From Azospirillum sp. B21 (GTDB lineage Bacteria > Pseudomonadota > Alphaproteobacteria > Azospirillales > Azospirillaceae), in the NCBI RefSeq assembly GCF_008364825.1, contig NZ_VTTO01000001.1:812837-876836 (forward strand): a stretch of 64,000 nucleotides of DNA, given 5' to 3'. Both the position numbers and the translations under genes were made by a program. The notes under the pieces were generated by a model. That model was not told where the DNA came from. It ran no database searches and saw only the letters and a list, made by a program, of their open reading frames with translations. Shown piece after piece: positions 36,147-44,351 of the stretch. Every line of letters starts with the position of its first letter. Position 1 is the stretch's first letter.

Positions 36147-36710
36147 TTACAGGTACTCGACCTTGCCCGCTTCCGGACCCTTCTGGCCCTGGCGAACGGT
36201 GACACGCACCTGATCGCCTTCCTGGAGGGTCTGCATGCCCGAGCGGCGCAGCACGTTGACATGGACGAAGACGTCCTTGCCACCGGTGCTCGGCGTGATG
36301 AAGCCAAAGCCCTTGTCGGCATTGAACCACTTCACGGTGCCGTCGACTTCTTCGCCGCCGCTGCCGCCGCCGGCATCGTAGCCGCCGCGGTCATAGCCGC
36401 CACGGTCGAAGCCGCCGGTCCGCGGACGGGCCGAACGCTGAGCGGTCGACGTATCGACCGTGTGGATGGAGGCCACCTGCGGACCCTTCGGCCCACGGGC
36501 CAGGTCACAGGTGATGGTGGTGCCTTCGTCCAGCGCGTCGTAGCCTGCGGCCTGAACCGCAGAGACGTGCAGGAAGGCATCGGGCGAACCGTCCTCAGGC
36601 GACACGAAGCCGAACCCCTTGGTGGGGTTGAACCACTTCACGGTGGCGGTGACGTTGGACTTGGTGATCTCGGGAGCGCGGAAGCCCTGGCGGGGCGGGC
36701 GGTCGAACAT
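36147..36710 (-). CDS. Double cold-shock-domain protein
   Basis: The 187-residue protein has two cold-shock domains, at about 20-85 (VTATVKWFNPTKGFGFVSPEDG) and 122-185 (VDGTVKWFNADKGFGFITPSTGGKDVFVHV). Both keep RNP1 (KGFGF) and RNP2-like motifs for single-stranded RNA or DNA binding. They are joined by a Gly/Arg/Tyr/Asp-rich linker with repeated FDRGGYDRGGYDAGG. Such two-domain CSPs occur in alpha-proteobacteria. The first domain has FLHVSAV, slightly degenerate. It is probably an RNA chaperone. Confidence 0.9.
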   Translation of the reverse strand: MFDRPPRQGFRAPEITKSNVTATVKWFNPTKGFGFVSPEDGSPDAFLHVSAVQAAGYDALDEGTTITCDLARGPKGPQVASIHTVDTSTAQRSARPRTGGFDRGGYDRGGYDAGGGSGGEEVDGTVKWFNADKGFGFITPSTGGKDVFVHVNVLRRSGMQTLQEGDQVRVTVRQGQKGPEAGKVEYL

Positions 36711-36965
36711 GTGTCTTCAAGCTCATAGAGTGTGCCGAATGTCTTTTGTCACAGGGATCCGGTCCCAGGTCAAGCCTTCCAAAGGAAAGATGACCGAATC
36801 GCCGTTAAATGCCCCACCCCAGGCTCACGCTTGCCGCCACTCCCGCGCTGCGGTAAGGGGCGGGCGGCACCGAAGTGCCGCTCCGCACCCCACCTCCGGC
36901 CCCTTCGCCTCGCCATTTGCGCGGCGACTCGGGAGCGGTCTGCACGCCGCCCGTGCGGCGAATCG

Positions 36966-38072
36966 TCAGGCTGCCGACTGCTTCAATGGGGGATAGTCGG
37001 TGTAGCCATGCTGGTCGCCGCCATAGAAGGTCTTCTGGTCCGGCTCGGCCAGGGGGGCGTCGATGCGCAGCCGCTCCACCAGGTCGGGGTTGGCGATGAA
37101 GGGGCGGCCGAAGGCGATCATGTCGGCATGGCCGCTGGCCGTCGCCTGGATCGCCATGGCACGGTCATAAACGTTGTTGGCCATGTAGCGCCCCTTGTAG
37201 AGCCCCCGCAGCTCGGCGAGGTCACCGCCGAATCCGGGATGCGGACCGCGGGTCACGCCTTCGATCATGTGCAGATAGGCGAGACCGTAATCGTTCAGCC
37301 GGCGGATCACCGGGCTGAAGGTGCCGACCGGGTCGCTTTCCTGTGCATCGTTGGCCGGGCTCAGCGGCGACAGGCGGATGCCGACGCGGTCGGCCCCGGC
37401 CTCCGCCACCACGGCGTCCAGCACCTCGAACAGGAAGCGGGCGCGATTCTCGACCGAGCCGCCATAGGCGTCGGTGCGCTTGTTGGTGCCGTCGCGCAGG
37501 AACTGGTCGATCAGATAGCCGTTGGCGGCATGCACCTCGACCATGTCGAATCCGGCCGCCAGCGCATTGCGGGTAGCCTTGCGGTAATCCTCGACGATGC
37601 CCGGCAGTTCGGAGATGTCCAGCGCGCGCGGAGCCGGGATGTCCTTGAAGCCGTCGACGGTGAAGGCCTTCATCTCCGGCTTCACCGCCGAGGGCGCCAC
37701 CGGCAGGGCGCCGCCCGGCTGCAGGTCGGGGTGGGAGATGCGCCCGACATGCCACAGCTGCAGGCAGATGTGCCCGCCCCTGGCATGGACGGCGTCGGTC
37801 ACCAGCTTCCAGCCCGCCACCTGTTCGGCGCTGTGGATGCCGGGGGTGTAGGCATAGCCCTTGCCCTGCGGCGAGATCTGCGTCGCCTCGGCGATGATCA
37901 GGCCGGCGCTGGCACGCTGGGCGTAATACTCGGCATTCATCGCGGTCGGCACGCCGGTGGCGTTGTCGGTGCGGCTGCGGGTCAGCGGTGCCATGGCGAT
38001 GCGGTTGGGCAGGCTGTAGCGCCCGATCGTCACCGGCTGGAACAGGGGGGCCGCGTCCTGGCTGTCCGTCAT
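36966..38072 (-). CDS. Old-yellow-enzyme-family ene-reductase (NemA/XenB type)
   Basis: The 368-residue FMN barrel protein has the opening LFQPVTIGRYSLPNRIAMAPLTRSR, the active-site block CLQLWHVGRISHPD, and the signature HAANGYLIDQFLRDGTNKRTDAYGGS. It reduces activated C=C bonds, nitroesters or nitroaromatics with NADPH. ATG 38072 fits the family N-terminus. It is divergent from the histidine phosphatase gene; the 208-base gap shows no clear promoter. Confidence 0.92.
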   Translation of the reverse strand: MTDSQDAAPLFQPVTIGRYSLPNRIAMAPLTRSRTDNATGVPTAMNAEYYAQRASAGLIIAEATQISPQGKGYAYTPGIHSAEQVAGWKLVTDAVHARGGHICLQLWHVGRISHPDLQPGGALPVAPSAVKPEMKAFTVDGFKDIPAPRALDISELPGIVEDYRKATRNALAAGFDMVEVHAANGYLIDQFLRDGTNKRTDAYGGSVENRARFLFEVLDAVVAEAGADRVGIRLSPLSPANDAQESDPVGTFSPVIRRLNDYGLAYLHMIEGVTRGPHPGFGGDLAELRGLYKGRYMANNVYDRAMAIQATASGHADMIAFGRPFIANPDLVERLRIDAPLAEPDQKTFYGGDQHGYTDYPPLKQSAA

Positions 38073-38280
38073 GTCCGATCCATTCAGATGGTTAAACTGG
38101 ACAGAAGAGTGTGGCCCGGCCTCCGCCATCGGCAAGGTGCCGATTGGCCGCAGCGGGCGACTGGACAGCATGGCTGCCATACCGCCGGCCGCCGGGCCGC
38201 GGGACCTTTCGCCCCGCCCGGCGGTTATTCCCGACAGCCCCAGACCACCAGTCCAAGACCACCAGCAAATGGGATCGCCG

Positions 38281-39045
38281 ATGCAGCAGCGCTGGCCCGA
38301 CCGACTCTGGATCGTCCGCCATGGCGAGAGCGCCGGAAACGTCGCGCGCGATGCGGCGCACGCGGCCGGCCTCGTCCGGATCGACATCGACGAACGCGAC
38401 GTCGACGTTCCTCTCAGCCAGTTGGGGGAGCGGCAGTCCGACGCGCTCGGCCGCTGGTTCGCCGCCATGCCGGTGGAGGAACGGCCCGACGTGGTCCTGA
38501 CCTCGCCCTACCGCCGGGCCCTGCGCACGGCGGAGCGGCTGCACCAGGCCGGCGGCCTGCCGGTCGATCCGACCGACTTCGTGATCGACGAGCGGCTGCG
38601 GGAGAAGGAGTTCGGCGTCCTCGACCGGCTGACCACCGCCGGCATCCGGCAGGAGTTCCCGGAGCAGGCCGAATTCCGCCGCCTTCTGGGCAAATTCTAT
38701 CACCGCCCGCCGGGGGGCGAGAGCTGGTGCGACGTGATTCTTCGGCTGCGCAGCGCGCTCGACACCATCAGTCTGCATCACGGCGAACGGCGGGTGCTGA
38801 TCGTCGGGCATCAGGTGGTGGTGCTATGCCTGCGTTACCTGCTGGAGAACATGACGGAGGACGAGATCCTGGCCATCGACGCGGCCGGCGACGTCGCCAA
38901 CTGCTCCGTCACCGAATACCGGTTCGACGCCAAGGCCGGGCCTCGTGGCGGGCTGTGCCTGCACCGCTACAACTTCGTCGCTCCGCTGGAGGAGGCCGGC
39001 GCTCCGGTCACCGCCGAGCCGGACGCCGCCGTCGCGGCCCGATAG
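38281..39045 (+). CDS. Histidine phosphatase-family protein
   Basis: The 254-residue protein has the phosphoglycerate-mutase-like RHG motif (R13-H14-G15 in WIVRHGESAGN), the proton-donor region DERLREKEFG, and the second catalytic His in RVLIVGHQVVV. Its role is probably as a phosphatase of a small metabolite and not as a glycolytic mutase. ATG 38281 was preferred over ATG 38269. The NAD(P)HX dehydratase gene follows after 11 bases, likely in one transcript. Confidence 0.83.
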   Translation: MQQRWPDRLWIVRHGESAGNVARDAAHAAGLVRIDIDERDVDVPLSQLGERQSDALGRWFAAMPVEERPDVVLTSPYRRALRTAERLHQAGGLPVDPTDFVIDERLREKEFGVLDRLTTAGIRQEFPEQAEFRRLLGKFYHRPPGGESWCDVILRLRSALDTISLHHGERRVLIVGHQVVVLCLRYLLENMTEDEILAIDAAGDVANCSVTEYRFDAKAGPRGGLCLHRYNFVAPLEEAGAPVTAEPDAAVAAR

Positions 39046-39056
39046 GGAACACGCCC

Positions 39057-39989
39057 GTGGATCGTATCGAGGAAATTGCCGTCACCGCTGAGTTGCTGCG
39101 CGGCATGCCCCTGCCGCAGCCGGACGGCGACGGCGACAAGGAAACCCGCGGCCGGGTGCTGGTTATCGCCGGCAGCGTGCCGGTGCCGGGCGGCGCCCTG
39201 CTGGCCGGGATCGGCGCCTTGCGGGCGGGCGCCGGCAAACTGCAGATCGCCACCGCCGCCAGCATCGCCCCGCATCTGGGCCTCGCCCTGCCCGAGGCGC
39301 TCGTCGCCGGCCTGCCGGAAACGGCGGAGGGCGGTATCGCCGCCGAGTCGGGCAAGGCGCTGGCCGAGCGGGCATCGCGCTGCGACACCGTGCTGATCGG
39401 CCCCGGCATGATGGATGAGGCGGCGGTGGCGGAGTTGACCGCCGATCTGCTGACCCGGCTGGAAGCGGCTGGAGACCCGGCCGGCGGCGGGCCACGCTTC
39501 GTGCTTGATGCGGGGGCGCTGGCCGGGTTGGGCCGTGACCCGGGGCCGGTGCAGCGGCATGCGGGCCATGTGGTGATCACCCCCCATGCCGGCGAAATGG
39601 CCGGGCTGCTGGGCTGCTCCCGCGAGCAGGTGGAGGCCGACCCGCTAGCCACTGCCCGGCAGGTAGCCGACCATCTAAAGGCAGTGGTGGCGCTGAAGGG
39701 GAGCTGCACCCGCATTGTCACGCCGGACGGACATGCCTGGGCCTATCGCGGCGGGACGGTGGGGCTCGCCACCTCCGGTTCCGGCGATACGCTAGCCGGG
39801 ATCGTCGCCGGCCTGCTGGCCCGCGGCGCGAGCCCGGAGCAGGCCGCCGTCTGGGGCGTCTACCTGCATGGCGAGGCCGGCAACCGGCTGAGCCGCCGGA
39901 TCGGCCCGCTCGGCTTCCTCGCCCGCGAACTGCTGGCGGAAATCCCGGCGGCGATGGCGGCCCTGGCCGAGGGGGCGGAAAGCGATTGA
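39057..39989 (+). CDS. ADP/ATP-dependent NAD(P)H-hydrate dehydratase, stand-alone
   Basis: The 310-residue protein matches the C-terminal (NnrD) half of the usual NAD(P)HX-repair enzyme: RGRVLVIAGSVPVPGGALLAGIGALRAGAGKL, GPGMMDEA, FVLDAGAL, VITPHAGEMAGLLG, and the catalytic GTVGLATSGSGDTLAGIVAGLLA. It restores NAD(P)H damaged by hydration. The epimerase half (NnrE) is missing from this gene. GTG 39057 follows AGGGAA. It ends five bases from the converging RNase T2 gene. Confidence 0.88.
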   Translation: MDRIEEIAVTAELLRGMPLPQPDGDGDKETRGRVLVIAGSVPVPGGALLAGIGALRAGAGKLQIATAASIAPHLGLALPEALVAGLPETAEGGIAAESGKALAERASRCDTVLIGPGMMDEAAVAELTADLLTRLEAAGDPAGGGPRFVLDAGALAGLGRDPGPVQRHAGHVVITPHAGEMAGLLGCSREQVEADPLATARQVADHLKAVVALKGSCTRIVTPDGHAWAYRGGTVGLATSGSGDTLAGIVAGLLARGASPEQAAVWGVYLHGEAGNRLSRRIGPLGFLARELLAEIPAAMAALAEGAESD

Positions 39990-39994
39990 CCGCC

Positions 39995-40741
39995 TCAGCG
40001 CGCCGGAGCGCTGGCCGGAGCGGGCGCCGCGGCCGGGGCCGGCGGCAGAGCCGGGGTGGCGGGGACAGCGTTGAACGTCCGGGGCTGGGCTGGCGCAACC
40101 TCGGCCGACAGGGCGGCGTCGCGGTCGCGGCAGCGGTCGACCACCTTCTGGCCGCAGTTCATGAAGCCCAGATCCTTGTTCAGGCAGACCCTGACTTCCG
40201 ACACGTCGCGGCGGGAACAGACGACCGCCACCCCCTCCGCGGTCAGGCCGGGATTGGCCTCCAGGAACAGGCGCTCCACCTGGATCGCCGGCACGGTCGG
40301 ACCGGGCGTCTTCAGCGGATCGGGAATCGCGACCTTGGCGGCGGCGGCGCGCAGCTTGGCGAAATAATCGGTGGCGTTCAGACCGGAACAGGTCCCGTGC
40401 TTGCGCCACTGATGCATCATCAACCCGACGCTGGGCATCACCGGCATGGTCTGGTCCACCACCGCCTTAGGCACGTTGCGGTCGCGGGTGCAGGTTGCGG
40501 GATAGCTGCCGTCAGTGTATTGCGGCCACAGGCCATGGACGACGAAGCCGTATTTCCGCTCGCCGCACTGATCGGGATCGGGGCCGTTCCTGTCGCGGGC
40601 GCAGTAGGTCGGCGACCAGGACAGCGACAGGATGTAGTAATCGAAGGCGCCTGGCTCCGCCTTTCTTTGCGCCCATGCGGGGCTTGCGGCGAACAGTCCG
40701 GCAACCAGAACGGACAGGGCGGCGGCGATGGCGCTGCGCAT
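39995..40741 (-). CDS. Ribonuclease T2, exported
   Basis: The 248-residue protein has a signal peptide ending SPAWAQ (25), and both catalytic blocks of T2 RNases: CAS1 FVVHGLWPQ (His69) and CAS2 MMHQWRKHGTC (His110, His115, with Lys114). Six or more cysteines suggest disulfides. A Pro/Ala-rich tail of about 35 residues follows the domain. It degrades RNA in the periplasm or outside the cell. ATG 40741 gives a good signal peptide. Confidence 0.92.
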   Translation of the reverse strand: MRSAIAAALSVLVAGLFAASPAWAQRKAEPGAFDYYILSLSWSPTYCARDRNGPDPDQCGERKYGFVVHGLWPQYTDGSYPATCTRDRNVPKAVVDQTMPVMPSVGLMMHQWRKHGTCSGLNATDYFAKLRAAAAKVAIPDPLKTPGPTVPAIQVERLFLEANPGLTAEGVAVVCSRRDVSEVRVCLNKDLGFMNCGQKVVDRCRDRDAALSAEVAPAQPRTFNAVPATPALPPAPAAAPAPASAPAR

Positions 40742-40908
40742 GACGAGTCTTCCCACGGCTGTGCTTCCCAGCGTTGCATACCATGGAAGGAGGTTGCTGT
40801 CGCGGGGTCTCGACACCAGTATCACTCGGCCGGACGGCTGCTCCCCGCCTTCGGCATCGGTGTTTCGCCACAATGGCCTGCGTCGCTTCATCGGGTATAG
40901 TCATCGGC

Positions 40909-41553
40909 ATGTTCACCTTGTCCGCCCCGATGCTTCTGCGCGCCTATGCCGCCGGTATCTTCCCGATGGCCGAAAGCGCGGAGTCGCGGGAACTCCACTG
41001 GTTCGATCCGGAACGCCGCGGCATCCTGCCGCTGGACGCCTTCCATGTGCCGCGCAGCCTGCGCAAGACCCTGCGCCGCGGCCCGTTCGAACTGCGCTTC
41101 GACAGCGCCTTCCGCGCGGTGATCGAGGGTTGTGCCGAATCGACGGAGGATCGGCCGAAGACCTGGATCAACGACGACATCATCCGTCTCTATGGCGAAC
41201 TGTTCGACGCCGGATTCGCCCACAGCGTGGAATGCTGGCGTGACGGCCGGCTGGTCGGCGGGCTCTATGGGGTGTCGATCGGCGGCGCCTATTTCGGCGA
41301 AAGCATGTTCAGCCGCGAGACCGGGGCCAGCAAGGTGGCGCTGGTCCATCTCGTCGCCCGCCTGCGCGCCGCCGGATTCGCCCTGCTCGACACCCAGTTC
41401 GTGACCGAGCATCTGTGCCGATTCGGCGCCGTAGAGATCCCCCGCACCGACTACCGCCGCCGCCTTGCCGCCGCGATGGAGCGCAAGACGGACTTCCGCG
41501 GCGTCGACCAGCAGGCGGCGCTGGCGGATTTGTTGGAGTCGGCGTCGGGTTAG
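40909..41553 (+). CDS. aat: Leucyl/phenylalanyl-tRNA-protein transferase
   Basis: The 214-residue enzyme adds Leu or Phe to proteins with N-terminal Arg or Lys, marking them for ClpAP through the N-end rule. Diagnostic blocks: [70 protein letters not shown], and [24 protein letters not shown] 40909 was chosen; ATG 40873 is possible. Its stop overlaps the converging anmK stop (TTAG at 41550-41553). Confidence 0.94.
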   Translation: MFTLSAPMLLRAYAAGIFPMAESAESRELHWFDPERRGILPLDAFHVPRSLRKTLRRGPFELRFDSAFRAVIEGCAESTEDRPKTWINDDIIRLYGELFDAGFAHSVECWRDGRLVGGLYGVSIGGAYFGESMFSRETGASKVALVHLVARLRAAGFALLDTQFVTEHLCRFGAVEIPRTDYRRRLAAAMERKTDFRGVDQQAALADLLESASG

Positions 41554-42671
41554 CCCGCCCGGTGGAACACGCCCCCGCATTGGGGGGCCGGCACACCGGT
41601 GGTCGCCGGCAGACTGAGCGGCAGCCCGAGCCGGCTGCGCACTGCGAGATAGCCGAAGGCCTGGGCCTCCAGCGCGTCGCCGTCCCAGCCGACCAGATCG
41701 GCCGAGTCGACGGGCACCCCCAGCCGGTCGGCCAGCATTGCCATCAGCGTGGCATTGTGGCGGCCGCCGCCGCAGACCAGCCAGCGCACCGGCGGGGCCG
41801 GCAGGTGGCCCACGATGCGGGCGACCGAGTCGGCAGTAAAGGCGGTCAGGGTCGCGGCCCCGTCGGAGGCGGACAGGGCGGCCACCGGCGCCGGGTCGAA
41901 GGCGTCGCGGTCCAGCGACTTGGGCGCGGGGCGGTCGAACCAGGGATGGGCCATCAAGGCGGCCAGCGCCGGATTGTCCACTTGGCCGGTCGCCGCCAGC
42001 GCCCCGCCGGCATCGAAGCGGCCGAGGCCATGGCGCAGCACCCAATCGTCGATCAGGGCGTTGCCCGGCCCGGTATCGCAGGCCACGACCTCCGCTTCCC
42101 CGTCCGAAGTCTCGGGACCGATCCAGCTGACGTTGGCGACGCCGCCGATGTTGAGGACGGCGAGCGGGCGCGCCAGCCCATGCGCCAGTGCGCGGTGGAA
42201 CAACGGGACCAGCGGCGCCCCCTGCCCGCCCGCGGCCACGTCGGCGCTGCGGAAGTCGTTGACCACGGCGATGCCGGTCGCCGCGGCCAGCCGGGCGCCG
42301 TCGCCGATCTGCCGGGTGATCCGCCGGTCCGGGTCGTGATGGATGGTGTGGCCGTGGAAACCGATCAGTTCGACCTCGGCCGGCGCCACGCCCGCCTGAT
42401 CCAGCAGGCGGCGCACCGCATCGGCATGGGCATCGGTCAGCTCGCGCTCGACCTCCGCCACTGGCCCACCATTGTCGGTCCTGCCGAGGCAACCACGCAA
42501 CCGCGCACGGAAGCCGTCGTCATAGGGAATGGTCAGGAAGGAGAGCGCCTCCACCCGGTCACGCCCGTCGGTGCGCAGCAGGGCGGCGTCGATGCCGTCC
42601 ATCGACGTGCCGCTCATCAGGCCGACGACGGTCCGCAGCCCCTCCCCGACATTTCCCTCCCGGTTCTTCAT
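41550..42671 (-). CDS. anmK: Anhydro-N-acetylmuramic acid kinase
   Basis: AnmK phosphorylates and opens 1,6-anhydro-MurNAc in cell-wall recycling. The 373-residue protein shows the family start [16 protein letters not shown], the sugar-binding [29 protein letters not shown], and the ATPase-like [12 protein letters not shown]. It lies downstream of the PhyH gene in the same direction, separated by 90 bases that include a palindrome. Confidence 0.94.
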   Translation of the reverse strand: MKNREGNVGEGLRTVVGLMSGTSMDGIDAALLRTDGRDRVEALSFLTIPYDDGFRARLRGCLGRTDNGGPVAEVERELTDAHADAVRRLLDQAGVAPAEVELIGFHGHTIHHDPDRRITRQIGDGARLAAATGIAVVNDFRSADVAAGGQGAPLVPLFHRALAHGLARPLAVLNIGGVANVSWIGPETSDGEAEVVACDTGPGNALIDDWVLRHGLGRFDAGGALAATGQVDNPALAALMAHPWFDRPAPKSLDRDAFDPAPVAALSASDGAATLTAFTADSVARIVGHLPAPPVRWLVCGGGRHNATLMAMLADRLGVPVDSADLVGWDGDALEAQAFGYLAVRSRLGLPLSLPATTGVPAPQCGGVFHRAG

Positions 42672-42714
42672 CGTCCGCTCCGCGCCCGCTTTGGTGACGG
42701 GCGCAGTCTAGAAT

Positions 42715-42744
42715 CTGTCGGACGCTTATCAAAGCATCCGACAG
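42715..42744. repeat. 30-base inverted repeat between the PhyH and anmK genes
   Basis: CTGTCGGA (42715-42722) and TCCGACAG (42737-42744) are perfect inverted copies, with an inner GCTT/AAGC pair. It lies 17 bases after the PhyH stop on the minus strand and 44 bases before anmK. There is no good T-run, so it may be an attenuator, a 3'-end hairpin or an operator. Confidence 0.5.
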
Positions 42745-42761
42745 ACTTCAGGCTTTTGGAG

Positions 42762-43625
42762 CTAGCTGAGCCAAAGCTGCAGCATCAGCCGGTCGCGGTT
42801 GGTCGGCGGCACGGCGCGGTGGTAGCAGGAAGTGTCCTCCAGGAAGCCGGTGCCGGCCGGCCCCTCCACCAGCAGGATGCGGTCGCGGGCGAAGCGGGTG
42901 AACAGCTCCTCGTCGCGGGCATTGGCCGAGCCCAGCAGCATGCGCAGCGACTTGCCGTGATGGCTGCCGCGGACCAGCTCATGCTCCCCCGCACCGGGGC
43001 TGACGTCGGTCAGGTAGAACTGGGCCGAGCAGAAATGGAAGTCGTGAACGTCGTAATGCCAGTCGATGGTCTGGCCCAGTTGCCGGCGCTCATCGTCGGT
43101 GGCGTCGGTGACGAAGCTCCAGAACAGGCGCGGAATGATCTTGGTTGCGGGGAATCCCAGGAAGGCCCCGGCGCATTCCATCAGCAGCGGGTCGCGGCAG
43201 ACCCGTCGCACCGCCGGGCAGTCCAGCGGATCGGGAACGACGCCCATCACCGCGGGCGAGCCGTCGGCAAGCCGGCCCTTGCGAACCTCGTGGCGGTAGA
43301 ACATCCGCTCGTCGCGCAGCCGCCGCTGCAGGGGGGAATGGGTGGCGAACTCCACCATCTCCTCCACCATCGCCCAGGGCAGGTCGAAGCCCGTGGCGAT
43401 CGAGTCGCGGCGCAGCTCGGCCAGCGCCCGGTCCGCGGTCTGCCCGGTGAACAGGCTGACCGGAAGGGTCGGCAGGGCGACCGGTGGCCCGGCCGGGGCA
43501 CGCTGACGTGATCGGGGGGAAAGACGGCGCAAGGCGCTGTAACCGCGCCTGACCGATTCGAAGCGGCCGAGGGCATAGTGGAACTCTCCGGCGACGAGGC
43601 GCCGGGCAATATTCGCAACGTTCAT
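42762..43625 (-). CDS. PhyH-family Fe(II)/2-oxoglutarate dioxygenase
   Basis: The 287-residue protein has a double-stranded beta-helix oxygenase core with the metal motif HxD in TIDWHYDVHDFHFC, a GSHHGKSLRM loop and the distal His with 2-oxoglutarate Arg in YHRAVPPTNRDRLML. The N-terminal 100 residues are basic and not recognised. The substrate is unknown; related enzymes hydroxylate lipids or small metabolites. ATG 43625 was chosen from the family-like length. Confidence 0.78.
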   Translation of the reverse strand: MNVANIARRLVAGEFHYALGRFESVRRGYSALRRLSPRSRQRAPAGPPVALPTLPVSLFTGQTADRALAELRRDSIATGFDLPWAMVEEMVEFATHSPLQRRLRDERMFYRHEVRKGRLADGSPAVMGVVPDPLDCPAVRRVCRDPLLMECAGAFLGFPATKIIPRLFWSFVTDATDDERRQLGQTIDWHYDVHDFHFCSAQFYLTDVSPGAGEHELVRGSHHGKSLRMLLGSANARDEELFTRFARDRILLVEGPAGTGFLEDTSCYHRAVPPTNRDRLMLQLWLS

Positions 43626-43841
43626 TGGTCGTGCATCCCTGGGGCAGCCGAAGGACCAAAACCGCGGTGGGTTGCGCGGCCTCTGGTGCGGGAATGCACG
43701 GAGTGTAGGCAGGTTTGGGGCGATTCTAAAAATACCCTTGTGGCGTACGCCCACGCGCCGGAGGAATAGCCGGGGCGGCGGGGCGGCCATCCCTTACGGC
43801 TCATGCCGGGAGAAAACGGCACCCCGCCTTCACGCGACAGG

Positions 43842-44306
43842 TTACAGCGCCTGCACGGCCTTCAGCACCGCCGCGACATGGCCGGTCACCTTCACCTTGC
43901 GCCAGACGTTGCGGACCACGCCGTCCTTGTCGATCAGGAAGGTGGCGCGGTCGATGCCCATGTATTTGCGGCCATACATGCTCTTCTCGACCCAGGTGCC
44001 ATAGGCCTCGCAGACGCTGCCGTCGGTGTCGGAGGCGAGCGTGAAGGTCAGCTCATGCTTGGCCTTGAACTTGTCGTGGCTGGCGACGCTGTCCTTGGAC
44101 ACGCCGATCACCACCGCATCGACGGCGGAAAAGTCGGGCAGCTGGTCGCGAAAGCCGCAGGCCTCCGACGTGCAGCCCGACGTGTCGTCCTTGGGGTAGA
44201 AATACAGAACCACCGGCTTGCCGCGCAGGGCCGACAGGGTGACGCTGCCCCCGCCGTCGGTCGGCATGGTGAAATCCGGGGCGGGCGATCCGACGTCTAC
44301 GGTCAT
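43842..44306 (-). CDS. bcp: Thiol peroxidase Bcp/PrxQ
   Basis: The 154-residue peroxiredoxin reduces hydroperoxides with thioredoxin. It has peroxidatic Cys45 and resolving Cys50 in KDDTSGCTSEACGFRD, the PrxQ signature. It starts 45 bases after glnE in the same direction, a common alpha-proteobacterial gene order. Confidence 0.95.
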   Translation of the reverse strand: MTVDVGSPAPDFTMPTDGGGSVTLSALRGKPVVLYFYPKDDTSGCTSEACGFRDQLPDFSAVDAVVIGVSKDSVASHDKFKAKHELTFTLASDTDGSVCEAYGTWVEKSMYGRKYMGIDRATFLIDKDGVVRNVWRKVKVTGHVAAVLKAVQAL

Positions 44307-44351
44307 GGCTGCTCGAATGTCCTTCTTCTTGCCGGCTGGGGAAGAGAGCCC

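Noticed and set aside
36711..36800. A promoter for the cold-shock gene from TTGACC on the minus strand
   Set aside because: The base set 17 to 18 positions away (GACAAA) matches the -10 consensus poorly, so I do not list it.
36732..39989. An open frame of 1085 codons on the plus strand
   Set aside because: Only its last 310 codons are a gene (NAD(P)HX dehydratase from GTG 39057). The rest is antisense to the OYE-family gene and crosses the histidine phosphatase in another frame.
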